NCBI GenBank assembly: GCA_028673005.1
Contig: CM054116.1
Span: 37,544,854 to 37,608,853, forward strand
From: Tanypteryx hageni
Lineage: Eukaryota; Arthropoda; Insecta; Odonata; Petaluridae
Length of the DNA: 64,000 nt
Reading direction: 5' to 3'
The position numbers were made by a program, and so were the translations under genes. Numbering within the stretch: the stretch's first letter is position 1; each line of letters starts with the position of its first letter. The notes beneath the pieces are model-generated. The model had not been told where the DNA came from, searched no databases, and worked only from the letters and a program-made list of their open reading frames with translations. Positions 49,071 through 61,800 of the stretch are shown here, in pieces.

Positions 49071-49078
49071 GTCTAGGG
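49071..49078. repeat. Left target-site duplication of hAT element
   Basis: GTCTAGGG, repeated exactly at 49,348-49,355. Confidence 0.88.
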
Positions 49079-49347
49079 CAGGAGTCGGCAAGCTGCGGCT
49101 CTTTAAGGACTTAGTTGCGACTCTTTAAACCAACTTCATCTCCCATATAAAGCGCCTAGAACTTCCAGTTTGCACATGCCTTTCATTACCTTAAAAACCG
49201 TTTACATATTATAATTTTCTGCAGTACAAATTGAATTTTTTTTAATGAAAACTATCTTATTCACTAGTTCTGCGACTCTTCTGATTTTGGGTTTTATACT
49301 GAACTGGAAAAAGTGGCTCTTTTGCTTAATTAGTTTATCGACCTCTG
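49079..49347. mobile_element. hAT-type MITE, 269 bp
   Basis: The left end is CAGGAGTCGGCAAGCTGCGG; the reverse complement of the right end is CAGAGGTCGATAAACTAATT, giving imperfect repeats of the form CAGnGGTCGnnAAnCT known from animal hAT elements. Exact 8-bp duplications (GTCTAGGG) flank it. GCGGCTCTTT and GCGACTCTTT/TTCT motifs recur subterminally. No coding sequence. Confidence 0.88.
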
Positions 49348-49355
49348 GTCTAGGG
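49348..49355. repeat. Right target-site duplication of hAT element
   Basis: GTCTAGGG, identical to 49,071-49,078. Confidence 0.88.
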
Positions 49356-51779
49356 CATAGGCTGAGTAATTTTTACAGTAATTGCGTAGAATAAGAAAGG
49401 TGAAAAATAATTTAGTATAAATGTCGATCAAAATGAACAAGTGTCAGCGGAATAGATAAACTATGTTGCTAAACGTATCAAAACAACTCTTCTTTATATT
49501 CATCTGAGCGCGACTGATTTTAAACAATGGATCAGCATTTAAATAAAGAGGTCGTTTACAGACAGATTTGCAAATTATAGAACGTACACGATGCTGCGCA
49601 ACAAAAAAATCGAATCGAAATCGTAATTAAGCAAAACAATCGTCAAAATTCCTGCAACTTACGGGTTCAACTAGAAATCGATCAGCAAATAAGTGTCATG
49701 TGAGATAGCCATCGAGTAACCTTATGGCCCCGCTTGTGTTTAAACAGGCAATTGAATACCGAATCCTTTTTATGAGATCTGTTGCGAATGGTGCCCTCCT
49801 TATCTCCCTAGGGCCTTAATTGCGGATATAATTAAATGCTCGCCCTAATTAATCATCCGAGACAAAAACTCGTTCTGCACCGCTCATTTTGTGAACATGA
49901 CCTAGACACTATATCATTCCAAGTTAATTAAAAATAATGAAAATACCTCCATCCCGCTTTTTCCTTTCTCTATAATAAACAATATGCAGCGACCGTTTAT
50001 TAATGGAAAAATGGCCGATTTAAATATTGTCGATAACGCGCTGGTTCGGTTCTTTTATGACTCGTTTTATTTAATATATAACCATATCGAGATGAGAGAA
50101 TGGCAGAGACAGTTTTAATATTCGCTACTGCTTTTTTCAAGATATGTGAAGCTTTAAATATTCATTGTTTACGCCTCTTTTATTGCAGATGCGATTAATC
50201 GTACAACATGTCTGTATATTTTGTAAAATAAATTTCTTTGTTTTTATTAAAAAGGGATGCGGCATTTTCGGACTTAGGAGTCAAAAAAATTAAATAATCA
50301 CTCACACCTACAAATACCAGTTAAATATAATCCTCTCTCTTATAATAAAAGCCAATCTCTTTGTGCCATTTTTTGTGAGGTTTTAGGACTTAATCCGAAT
50401 GACTCAAGAACGATTTCGATAAATCGTTTGTTATATACGGCGAGTACCCTTTCAGGTTTGAAACGAGTCAGTGTCCATGGGACTGGATCGATTACAGAAG
50501 GCTTTACTTTCTCTATTTGATTAACACGTGATTGAAAGTAGAATGTTTTTCGTTTAAGTTTAAAAATATTTTTAAATCGAAATATGAGTTCGGGACCTAT
50601 ACCTGAAGAGGTTAAATAAACGAAATTTATTTTTCTAGTCAATAAAACTTGAGTGTTCCTAAATAGCTTAAAAATTAATTTGAAATCCTAAATTATGAGA
50701 AGTTTTATTATTCTTATCATGACTACTTCACGCATCATTACCGCTTATGATTTTGCCAATTAATTTAAATTTCCCGCCGTCAATGGACCAAATAAAAAGT
50801 TATAATTGCCAGTAGAATACATTAATTGATATATTTGCAACTGAAATTCAATTTTTAAAGAAAGAATTTATATGTTTAATTATGACCATAAGTAATGCAA
50901 AGTCGTCAGCAGCGATTAATTCTATCTTAATCAGTATTATCCTCTCGGATTTTATTGAAGGAATATTTCTCCTCCCATTAATGTAAATGAAAACCAATTT
51001 GAAAAATTTTCATCTGCTTTTGAAGAAGTCATACGTAACATGATGGGAAATTGGAATAATTTTTTATTTTTATCATCGTCTAGAAATTTTTACCGCATGG
51101 TTAAATAACATGATTTATAAACAAAACGGCAGAATAATTTATATTAGAAAATCATAGTAGGTATAAGCTTATCATATATAGAGAATCATCTCTTGAATTA
51201 TAATAAAGTGTATATTATTCCGACGAATAAGTATCTTTAAATTGTTAAGACATCACTCATTCATACCCTTCATTCGAAACGGGTTGATATTAATTTTGTA
51301 AGGTTTATTAAATATTGACAATGAACCTCAGTTTTTACATCGCTATTCTGAATTAACGCTTAGTTAAGGTAAACATTTTGAACTATTTTAAAGTTAATTC
51401 GATGCTTCAATCATGCCTACTCGTCACGTTTTTAACTGACAATTACGCTAGTATATTATATTCAACGAGCATACTTTAGTATTATATTAAGCTAACGCAT
51501 TTACGACCTGAAGTAACAACTAATGAAATATCTAGTTCTTAAAACCTACTGCAAATATATAGGAAAATTGATATATTTTGGTGCAGTGTGTATTGTACAT
51601 CTACTGTATAAAAATGTATTTTATCGTGGTACGCATATCTTAAGCCGACCTTTTTGTGGCTAAATCGACGTTAAATCGAGGATGACGTGGCAAAAAGATG
51701 GTTAACGGATTATAAACTTCAATCCCTTTGCGCCCTTGAAATCCTAAAATCGTAAATCCCAAACCAAAACATGATTTTG
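49356..51779. other. Unannotated AT-rich stretch
   Basis: 49,730-49,870 is less AT-biased and contains TAATTAATC-type homeodomain-like strings; it could be a conserved non-coding element, but only comparison would tell. No gene found. Confidence 0.45.
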
Positions 51780-53242
51780 TCCTCTGCCTTACTTCCCCTT
51801 TCCTTAAACCCTCCCTTCCCCTCTCTCCTACACTCACCTCGCCCCCCCCCTCAACCCTCCCCTTACCTACGTCCTGACTGCTTCGAACATCCAACCTCTC
51901 GTCCGACCGCAGGGCGTTTAAAACCTTAAAGGGTTGCTCCTTCTTGCTCCGTCCGCCTCAGGGTGTCAGCGAATATAACATAAAAGCACAACGTAACGCC
52001 CTCCTTTCCATCTTAATGCAGGGGATCAAAAGCGTGGATGGGGAAGTGTGGCAGAGGAAAATAAGAGAGGGAATGGGACTAAGGTTTTGGGAAGTAAAAG
52101 GGCCTTACCGAATTGAGTCGGGGTTAAAGGAAAGGAAAGCGAGAGGGGGAGAGAGAAAGGGCCAAAAACTCACAAGGGTGAAAGAGATAAGAGGAAAAAA
52201 AGAACTGATGAGAATGGAGAAGAGCGAAGAAAATGAAGGGAAAGGCACGAAAAAGAGAAACTTTTAAGGGGTGAAGAGAGAAAGAGAGAAAACGAATTGT
52301 TAAAGAAGAACAAAGAAGAGAGGAATTGGAGAGTGGGAATGATATATCAATAATAGGAGCTTGAAAGAGGTAATATTCATTGAAATCATAAATGTAGTGG
52401 AGCGCCAATGTAGGTGAGTAGTTCAACGACAGAAGGAATTAGAAGATAAATTTGTCAGAAACCCGTGAGGTAGAAAGTATCAAAAATGAATGAATATGGT
52501 GGTAGACTCTTAAGAGTGGACGGGAAATAAATAGAAAGAGCAATTTAAATAATTTATATGCTGTATTTATTTAAGAAAATTTTTTGTACCTAATTCAATA
52601 TTTTTATAAACAAACTTCTCGGATGTTATTTATTTAAAATCCAAAGACGGAACTCACCGAATGCGGATTATAATGAGCGATCAACTGCTACCCAGGGAAA
52701 TTGTTAAACTTAACAGTAAAAAGAAACTGAAGCGGAAAAGAGCCTAAATGATTCCTAGATGAAGACGAGGAACTCTAAAGAAATTTTTCAGGTCGAGGGA
52801 AGTGGGAGTAATAGATGAACACAAGAAAATATAGGAGAGATGGAATACGGAAGATAGCAGCCGAGTGAACAGGCTTCGGAAAGAAGTTAAAAGGAAAAAA
52901 CAAAGCCAGAACTAGCTCGTTGAACTGGAGGGAAAAAGAAGTAGGAGAGAGAGATATATATAGCGAGAGAAACGACGCGTGAGTGAGAGAATGAGATTGT
53001 GGAGCGAGCGAGATGATTGGTTGATAGAGATAGAAGGTTCGAGAGAAAAAGAGATGTATATAGTTAGGGAACGAAAAATAATAAAAAGCGCTAACAACAA
53101 ACAAAAGACGAGAGCGAAGAAAAGAGAAAGACAGTGAGAAAGGCAGATAAAAAGAGAGGGGTAAAAAGAGAAAGGGAATGAGAAAGAGAGAGACAGAGAG
53201 AGAGAAAATGGGATTTAAAATGCGAAAAACGCAGAGAACGAA

Positions 53243-53273
<31 letters not shown>

Positions 53274-53830
53274 TAGGAGAAAGGTTGGAAATGAGCGTTT
53301 GTCGGGAGAGGAGATCGGAGGATGAGGTGGAAGGGGAAGGAGGGAGAAGACGGAATGGGTTGGATAAAGGCCGAGGCCATTGGGTTGCGGTTGAAGCCTC
53401 CCATAGATACTCAACGTCTCGAAACAATGCCAACCAAGCTTATAGGAGTTAGATGAGAGATGGCTGAGGAGGAGGAGAGAGAAGAGGAGAAGTAGAGGGG
53501 GGATGGCTAGAAAGAGAAGGGGAGAGAGTTTGGAGTGGGATTTAAAGCTGTATTCGAGAATGAGAAAGGGAGGGGAGGGGGAGGAGAGAAAAGAGGAACG
53601 TTTGGGATTTAAGGTGTGGTGAGAGGCGTCATTTTGACGGATGCGTTGAGAGAGGGAATAAAGGCTCAGAATGAATGGATGGAATAGGAGTGGGAGAGAT
53701 AGGGAGGGTGAATGGGAGTGAAAGGGAGACGGAGGGAGGTTTTGGAGGTAATGGTCTCGTTGATTGGAGAGGGAAAGCGTAACGGTGTGGGAGTACGGCG
53801 CTGGAAATTGTCCTAAGTCCCCATATCCCA
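51780..53830. repeat. Low-complexity block, mostly purine-rich
   Basis: A short C-rich stretch (51,780-51,880) precedes about 1.9 kb of purine-rich plus strand, with GA runs at about 53,180-53,275. Minus-strand frames of 209 and 246 codons are S/L/F/P-rich and not called. Confidence 0.72.
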
Positions 53831-54516
53831 TTGTTTCATTCGCACGGAAAAGAGAGAGGAATGATGAAGAGCGGATTTAGGTTTAATTTAGACGGTTGGT
53901 GGTGGTGGGATGGAGGAGGAAGGGGTTATGAGGAGGAAAGCTTTTTAAAAATTTATCGGCCCCTCATTCAATCGCAGAAATATCTCCGGCATAAGCTCGG
54001 CATGGCTCGCGCGCGCTCGTGTGCGTGTGAATGACTTTAATGCCGATTTTTGTGTTTTTGTTTTCGCGTATCTGTGAATTTTTACTGGAATTCGCTAGCA
54101 AACTGAGGCGGCCACCGAGAAAGATAAATAGAGGGAGAGAGGCTTGTGCTCGGCGAAACGGAAGCGACGCTTTTTAAGCTCCTGTTGTATGAAGGGAGTA
54201 ACACGGTTACGTGCAATAGCGCAGGGAACGGTATGCGCTAACGGAAAACGGAATTGTTTTGGCAAACACGACCGAATAATTCACGGCGGCCTGGAGTAAA
54301 ACACGCAAAAAGCACCGTGCAACCTGTATCTATTGCCTTTCATTGAGTCTAACCGTGAGCTAACTCGTGAATATGCTGACCTCATTGCGAAAAATTAACA
54401 ACTTCCTTGTGTAGAAGTGAGCGAGATCAGATACTAAGAAATTTTTTATCCTTATTCTTTCTACACAGTGCTCAATTTGTCTTTAAAGGATAATCATATG
54501 CAAATATAGAGACGAA
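53831..54516. other. Unannotated, moderately CpG-rich stretch
   Basis: 54,090-54,330 is the least repetitive and most CpG-containing part of this region; no splice-bounded exon stands out. Confidence 0.45.
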
Positions 54517-54536
54517 TTCACACACACACACGCACA

Positions 54537-54595
<59 letters not shown>
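54517..54595. repeat. (CA)n and (TA)n microsatellites
   Basis: A short (CA)n run at about 54,518-54,534 and about 28 TA units at 54,539-54,595. Confidence 0.96.
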
Positions 54596-54598
<3 letters not shown>

Positions 54599-55408
54599 TA
54601 CATAACCTCGTAGTTTTTGTAGCGCTATTACCACCAAGAAAATCGAGAAACGCTCGAGCGTAAAACTTCACTTCTCGTGTTTTGGAATATATTTCAGAAA
54701 CCAGCTTAAATATGAGGAAGTATAAATGATCGATCGGATTAAAAAATCTCCGATGCTAATCATTTTGTGAATGAAAAGATTGTTGTATGATATATGACCC
54801 GTCGTTTCCGCCATTCGAGATATCAGGTAAACCACGAACGTTTGAACCTAACTACAAGTTTTTATTTCAAGATTGCGGATGTTAATGAAAAAAATAGCGG
54901 AACGCGAGGAATAAAAAAATCCTTTTAAGGGAGCTATATTTGGGTAAAAAATCGCCTGTTTGAGAGGTTAGTGTTGGCGTGACCATAACTGTTTAAGGCG
55001 CCTTTCTACACACACACACACATATCCGAAACCCTCTATATATTTTGCGCGATAAAGCAACTCCATCTTCTTCGAAAACTTTATTTTAAAATATCAATCG
55101 ATTCCAATGGTATTCATATTTATACTTTATAAATTTTTTGCTCTAAATTTCATAAGCTATGCGTAAATATATATTATTTGTCTACAGTACGCATGCGGAA
55201 CGCGTATATAGAGGAGAACGTTGCTATATTTTCTTATGAATGTGGTGGCAGTACAATCCTTGCTGGGGTAATATATTCGTATTTAAATTAAAAAATATTT
55301 AGGAAGCCCTGTATGAAAGCTCTATCAAGCTATAATTAACTTGAATATGTTTTTGTGGAATATTTTACATGGCGTTTCTTAACAGTCACCCGTTTCTTCC
55401 TGTTACAG
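54596..55408. other. Unannotated stretch upstream of the microexon candidate
   Basis: AT-rich, with a short (CA)n near 55,010. Its end provides a good branch-like CTTAAC (55,377-55,382) and pyrimidine tract. Confidence 0.5.
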
Positions 55409-55450
55409 TTGCTGTCGCTGATTCTTCGACAAGAAATTGAAAGCATATTG
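55409..55450 (+). CDS. Candidate 42-nt microexon
   Basis: An acceptor with a good polypyrimidine tract (TTTCTTCCTGTTACAG, ending 55,408) is followed after exactly 42 nt by a strong donor (TTG then GTGAGT, from 55,451). A branch-like CTTAAC lies about 26 nt upstream of the AG. The 42 nt are open in one frame only (LLSLILRQEIESIL; the other two contain stops) and add 14 codons without changing frame, as expected for a cassette microexon. The peptide would be hydrophobic then helical; I do not recognise the protein. No neighbouring exon is identified in the window, so it could be a chance arrangement in about 64 kb of DNA. Confidence 0.35.
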
Positions 55451-57299
55451 GTGAGTTAATTTATTCCCACCTAGTATAAAAAAGTGTTTATTGGACATCG
55501 GTCAATTTTATGCTTCGTGTTATTCGGCCAGAAAATAACTTTAAAAATTAAATATAATCGAAAATATCATAAAGATGAAGGTGCTCTAGATGTTGTAGTT
55601 TGTTTTTATAAAGTTTATTAAATTATATATTGCCTGCAAGATGCTCAAATTGAAACAAATTTCATTAAACGGGCCAGATTAATCTGTCTAATACTGCGAG
55701 TAACTGAAAATATCAAAATTTCTGATTAAAGCGAACATTCAACTTTTAACCTACATATCTGAGATTATTTTTAAGTTTTATCTTCTCCTTCGTTGAACCA
55801 TAGCCTGCTAGGTATGTAATTTAATAGCAGTGTATAGATTTCTATCCAAACGTTGTTGCGAGATTCAGTACTTCTCTACCGAAGGTTATTTATTAAACAT
55901 CCTGCATCCGGATCGGAAAATCTCAGTAATCCGATCCCTCGAAAGAAGAAAAACAAAAATAACAGTTAATTTCCAGCTCAAACATGCGCCGAATGCAGAG
56001 GTTTCAGTTCTATTGATCCTTTTACGGCAAGAAGGAAAATCGCCTCCGCGTCTCTCCCTAGATTACGAAAGGCAAGCCATGGGTTTAATCCTTTGTGGAA
56101 GGCAATGAGACTGATTCAATGAATTAAACTTGGCTAAGGTACCTCCTTATTTTAATAAGGAAGTGTATAGGAGCACGCGTAAATGTGTTTCATGTATATT
56201 GGGATTTAAGAAGTAGGATTGGATGAATATGTGCGTATACTAATCTAATATTAGAGGTTTTTAATAAATTACAAAACAATAATTGCATAACGTGATCATA
56301 TAACTCAATCGAGGTTACCGTATTACTGAAAATAAAGTTATGACATTTCAATTCTTAACTCGTATCATAGAAATTCTTTCGAATCGGTATTTTGATTTTT
56401 TTTAATCTCAACGAGGTCATATTATAACTGAGTCGTGTCGTTTTATCGGAGCCATCGCCTTTTGGAAACAAATATTTCAACTCCAAAATTCTCTAAGAGA
56501 GAGAGGCGCCTAATTTATGGTACGATTCTAGCGCGCATAACTCCTACTTGTTTTTAAGTTTTAATCCAGCGCGCCAGGAATCCGCTTAATTCATTTCGGG
56601 AATATTATCCGCTCGGTATTTATTTCAAAAGAGAGAAATTATATAAGGTGAAAGGAATAAACGTGACATAGACTTGGCAGAGGTAAGGTTCGAGTCGATG
56701 TTATATCAATGGGAATGCAAACGACCAGGTGAGATATACTCTAGTGAAAATAGCTTTCGAGAGATTAGAAAAATAACTCTTTGGCGCAATATTTTTCGAA
56801 TCGTATGTAAATACTAAATACGGAATGAGGTCGAGGATTAAAGCGATGTCTGATCCAGTGAAATGCTTTACGTTTGGCTTTGCGACTACATTTAATTTTG
56901 GAAAAGTACTATTGCAACAAGAGAAATCGATTTTCGTGCACTAAAATCTTTAAATAGTGGCAAAGAGAATTTTGGCTATATAAACGTTCATCCAAGTAAT
57001 AATGTGTTCTTTTGCTCCAAAGTGTTTTATTGGCGAATTATTACCATTGGCTTTCAGGTATTCTTATTAATATTTTGCAGGTGGCCTGTTTAATTATTCA
57101 ACCTCTCAAAGTATCTTTTAATTTAGTGTAACATATATTCAGCTATATGAATCATTTCGTTTTATTTACAGAAAAAATGTGGAAAGTTACCCATATTTAA
57201 ATACGAGAACACGAACTGCTAATAGGTTTTGGATTACTGTGATATATCAAAGAACAAGTGGTTTGTAGATAACTGCCAAATAAGTTTGTCAGCCATTTT
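55451..57299. other. Unannotated stretch
   Basis: A 92-codon plus-strand frame at 55,830-56,108 is not recognisable and has no splice or promoter context to support it. Confidence 0.5.
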
Positions 57300-57720
57300 A
57301 TGATTTAGTGTAAGCGCGTCAATCTCACCCTCCGCTCGCTTCACTCGCTCCACAGATCTCAGATCTACGCGCCTCGCATTTATTCTTGCTAATCTGAAAA
57401 TAAACATTCAACACTGTTCTTATGGAGACCTGTTTTTTGTTGAAAAAGTTTTTCTTAGGAGCACATTTTCCGAAATATAATTTTAAAATATTTTAAACAG
57501 CCGCCATGTTGCTTCAAGATGACGGATGGAAATGAAAATAGTTTTTCTGGAGTTTCCTAGCTGGTAAAGACATAATTTTGTTTGTCGCATTTATCTACGA
57601 CAAACAGTTTCTGAGATACAGAGGAGTACAGACGGACGGACGGACACTTGGGAAATATGTATGGGGAATTGCGTTAACCCCGTGAGGAACGACGGACGGT
57701 ATAGCGTCTTATAAGCAGGC
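57300..57720. repeat. Probable dispersed repeat, unclassified
   Basis: Holds CCGCTCGCTTCACTCGCTCC near the start and ACAGACGGACGGACGGACAC at about 57,629, followed by a GACGGACGG string. These phrases are typical of dispersed arthropod repeats and resemble strings at 20.5 and 31.9 kb. No termini were found. Confidence 0.4.
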
Positions 57721-57829
57721 TTAGGTACCGTTACTAAAAAACGAGGAGTCACGCAGCCGCTTCATGCGAAGGACACGAACATATATATCGACATTCATTT
57801 GCATACACGCGCGTCCTTGCTTCAAATTG
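57721..57829. other. Spacer
   Basis: No features recognised. Confidence 0.5.
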
Positions 57830-58310
57830 GCCAACGGAGAAGGAAATATGGGATAAGGTTGAGCGGAGGAGAGCGGGAATAAAGGCGAGCATGCCTCTCA
57901 TATTTCCTCCGGGAATTTTGTCCGCATTTTCTCCAGAGCGAGTTATCCCACGTGGGGATGTAAACGATGAAATAAGAGGGTGACGTGGCGTGGCGGCGAG
58001 GGGTTTGCGTAAGAGTCCTGGGAGGAGAGGGCGAGGTGGAATAAAGCAGGAAGAAGAGAATGGGCTGAGATAGGGGTTCTGTTGTGCGGTGGAGGAAAGT
58101 ATGTCTCACCTAGGGAGCGGAGAGTGAAGGGGGAGAAGAGAGAGGTTTGTGTGGTAAATTAGGCGAGAGAGAAAGGTAAGATGCGTTTCGCGTTGGGATT
58201 GGACGTTCAGCAAAGGAGAATTTACGGGTGGGAGTAAATTGTTTCTGGGATGGAATAATGCGAAGGGGAGGAAAGGCCACAGGAACGAGCGGAAAAAGAT
58301 GCAAGAATCT
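57830..58310. repeat. Purine-rich block
   Basis: G/A-rich plus strand; minus-strand frames of 95 and 64 codons here are composition artefacts. Confidence 0.65.
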
Positions 58311-60654
58311 TCCGAGAAGTTAACGAGTTTTATTTTCTTCTGGTTGGAAAAGGGAAAGTGGTTATTTCTTCGAGAATGTTTCCAGGTTCTCCAATTTTTT
58401 CTAGTTTAAAGTTTCTTTGATGAAGGTGAAGGTATGAAAAATTTTCGAGAAATTCTGCTTATCCCGCGCGCTATTTTCTTTCGAGGGAGGATAAAAGAAT
58501 GAATAAGAATTCTGTATTTTACGTTAATAACCTCGACGGAGTAAAGGAGCAATTTCAGCTGGAAAAAAAAATCGAAAATTACGTTTTCTATTGCGAAAGG
58601 ACTCGAGAGAATTTTTCACGTTCAAATGAAGTACATAATGAATGTACTGAGTATGTTTAGATAACTTTTCTAGGGAGAAGTTTTGAAGTTAATTGTTTGA
58701 AGGCACAGACATTTTTGCTGGATTATTTCTAATTTATAGCAGTGTGACGCGGATAAAAATTGATATTTTTCTTATATTATTAGCTCGCGTACTCAGAAAG
58801 CAGAGCAAAGAACATCATACTAAACGAAGAAAGTACGAGTTTTTCATTTTCTGTTCGGAATCAGATTGTCTGTCTCCTCCAGCAAAAAATAATTGAACTA
58901 CCTACTAATCGTAGCATTTAAGTACAAATATGATGTATTTATTTCAGATTTGAGCCTATTTTGTATAAAATTCTAAATCAGATGAGCGTCTTAGAAATCG
59001 TAATAATTATAAAATTAAACAAGTAATCTATACAACATAATAGTATCTCATTCTTTTGTTTATTTCTGTATTTTTCTTACGATTCACTGTGTCGTTGGTC
59101 GTACGGATTGTTGTGTGTGAATCAAATTTTGCTCCGTTTACAAAGCTAGTCTTGCAAAATTATATTAAGGTTTTAAAAAAAATCAAAAGGTTTGATTCAA
59201 ACCAACAAACAACGTACTGAAAGGTCAAGTCGCGAGGTTATAAAATAACCGGGAAACCGAAGAAGGAAAACATCGTATTCGGAGACCGGCAAATAGTCAT
59301 AAGAAAAAGAGCAAAGTGTACATATGCCATAATTTAACATCACAGAAAATACAATGATTTTATCGCATGCTCAGTTGTAATACTCGAATATAATAATTTT
59401 CAAGCGCTTCATTTTCTGCGTGAATTAAAATTAATGGAACTCTCTCCTTGATTTTCAACGGATAAATCTCTTTATTGTATTGCATACATTGATTAAAAAC
59501 GACCCAAAAAAGGTAAAAAAATATTCATTCAAATTTCATAGAAATGTTTTCAATTGATCATTTTTCGTAACATTTCATCGGTGTTCTTACAACGAGGATT
59601 AGGTTTTACGAGAAAAATTAAATTTGTCTCGTATTCCTCAATCAAACTGTAAAATAAGCTCAGTATGATTGCAGTCATCTGTTTCGGCCATTGCTCAGTA
59701 GAAATTCATAATTCAAAAATAAAATAACTTGATAAATTTTTATTAGGGAGACTCGGTCCAGATTTCAACGCATTGCATCAGAATTATCATCTAGATTGAG
59801 TCCTTCTAATAAAATTATTGTAGAAATTTACCAGGTTACTTTATTTTTGAAGTATGAATCTGACTATGAAGGTGGTGAGTGTGTACTGGAAATTCAATGA
59901 GCTTACCTGGCATAAAACGCGTCGACGGTTTTATATATAATCCAATAACTACTGCCATTATGATTAGACATTATTATTCCATCCTACTCGAGGAAAAGCA
60001 AGATAAAATAAGTGATAAAGTGTTATTGATGTTGCCCGCTTGCGCTAATGATTCTTTCCGATTTTTTTTCTTAGAGAAAGAAATTCCAATCTTTATCTTC
60101 CTCGGAAATGCTTATCTTTGTAAAAAAAAAGGAGTCATAAAAAGTGACGATCCTAATTTGGAAATGAGAAACGTCCCTTTCTTTCTTAATTTCCAATTTT
60201 CAGCGGATTTTCCATCAAAAAAGTTTGAAATGCCGCGAAACATGATGTTGGCCGTATAAAACGTCATAAAAAAGAGATGGAAAGAGCGGGAGAAACCTCG
60301 TAAAAAAAGAGTGAGAGCAACTAAGATTAATGTAAGAGCTGAAAAAAAGGAACAGCACTCAAATGAACTCGCACGCGTCCAATGGGTTCGGGTAGAAATA
60401 AGAAAGAAAATGTTAGAATGCAGAGAAGGAAAGATGTATAACGAAAGAAGGGAAAGAACAAAATATCCTGGAAGATTACTTTAGATGGAGAATTCCAGCA
60501 AAATGTTATAAAAACAGTCGCGATTCACCGTAGGTAGATTCTAAAGACAATACTTAATTTTTCAATTTTTTTATACATAGTGCTTATTCTGGATTTTTGA
60601 AACTTTATACTGTTGTGTCAGACATTTATCGAAGATGAAATTTTTGGATAATCG
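58311..60654. other. Unannotated AT-rich stretch
   Basis: A 126-codon plus-strand frame (59,879-60,259) has no recognisable family or upstream signal. A minus-strand donor-like CAG/GTAAGC lies at about 59,907 but lacks a good partner acceptor. Confidence 0.5.
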
Positions 60655-60843
60655 ATAATAATAATAACTCCACAAAAATATTTATTTATTAATTCATTAA
60701 TATTTCACATACAGCACACACAGGCCCAATTTACACTTAAATCTATTACTCAACAAAAACAAGCATCCATATCCTAGGCGGGATCCGAACCCGCGGCCTG
60801 AGCATCCATTGGCAGATACTCTAACCACCCGTCTACCAAGGCC
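60655..60843 (-). mobile_element. tRNA-derived SINE, minus orientation
   Basis: On the minus strand from 60,843 the sequence reads like a tRNA: A box TGGTTAGAGTATCTGCC, then a good B box GGTTCGGATCC (60,781-60,791) within a T-arm of five perfect pairs (GCGGG/CCCGC). The acceptor and anticodon stems pair poorly, so it is not a functional tRNA gene. The head is followed by about 110 bp of body and a TTA-rich tail ending near 60,655. Head, body and simple-repeat tail fit a short SINE. The body differs from the 2.7-kb element. Confidence 0.72.
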
Positions 60844-61179
60844 ATGAATATAGATGATATTTATACATGAAGGAGCGATTTTTTCATATCTTTAATTTAT
60901 TTTTCGATATCATTCCGGTGGTTTTTGATCTTTGCCGGTTCGTTTCCTTCTTCTTTGTGATCTTTCTGAGGAGCATAAGCATTCCGAATGGGTCACAATA
61001 TCGAAGACTAGCGACGCGGTCTGGATCCTTAAATAAGTTTTAAGACGCGCGGCTATTGGCGAGGGGGAATATGAAGTACAATCCAAATTTCACAACTTTA
61101 TTCGGCTCCCCTTCATTTCACCGTCTTTATGTTCGCAGGAGACGAAAATTTGAGTCTATTTATCTAAAGTGCTTCCGTT
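60844..61179. other. Unannotated spacer
   Basis: No features recognised. Confidence 0.5.
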
Positions 61180-61800
61180 TCTAGGAGGGAGAGTGTTTTC
61201 GGGCCATGGTGGTAGTGAGAAGGTTGGTAGGTGAGCAGGAAGGGGGTGGGAGGATGGTTGGGCTTGCGACTAATACGACCGAGGGAGAATAAGGAAGTGA
61301 GAGGAGTGGGCTGTTAAGGGTTCGGTATTCGTATGGCGGGAAGAAAGATTGGTTTAGAGAAAAACAAGAGAGAAAGAACTGGGGGAGAAGGAGGGATAAA
61401 AAATGAAAGCGGAAAAAAGGAAGTCCTCCCTTCGTGCTTTCGCGATGAGAGGTTGCTAAGGTCTCCTGAGGGAGGTGGAGAAGGAGGGAGGGAGGAAGCA
61501 GAGAGAGAGGGGGGGGAGATGAGGGAAGAGGAAGGCGGAAGTAAAAGAGGGGAGGGGAGAGAGTCGGAGGGAGGGAGAATGGGAGGAAAGTAGGAAAAGT
61601 GGGGAAGAAAAGGGGACTGAGTTAGAATAAGAAAAAGGTATGGGGAGTGTTGGACAGATGAAGGTATTCGGTGGAAGTATTGTTGAGGGGTTTGTTCGTA
61701 TGGATTGCGGAAAGAAAAAGCGAAGGAAGATGCGGGCTGAGAAGAAAAAGAGCTGAGCGAAAGGGAGTTTGGGAGAGTTGGAGAGACTTTGATGTAGAAG
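61180..61800. repeat. Purine-rich block
   Basis: Plus strand G/A-rich with GGAGGGAGG and GAGAGAGG units. Frames on both strands (86 and 163 codons) are low-complexity. Confidence 0.75.

Noticed and set aside
52775..53831. Overlapping 209- and 246-codon minus-strand ORFs
   Set aside because: Both are in a purine-rich block, overlap in different frames and are compositionally trivial.
59860..59960. Minus-strand exon ending at CCAG/GTAAGC
   Set aside because: The donor is good, but the nearest acceptor lacks a pyrimidine tract.
59879..60259. 126-codon plus-strand ORF
   Set aside because: No recognisable domain, and no promoter or splice context; within chance length for 64 kb of six-frame translation.
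60778..60843. Functional tRNA gene on the minus strand
   Set aside because: The T-arm is perfect, but the acceptor and anticodon stems pair poorly and a SINE-like body and tail follow.
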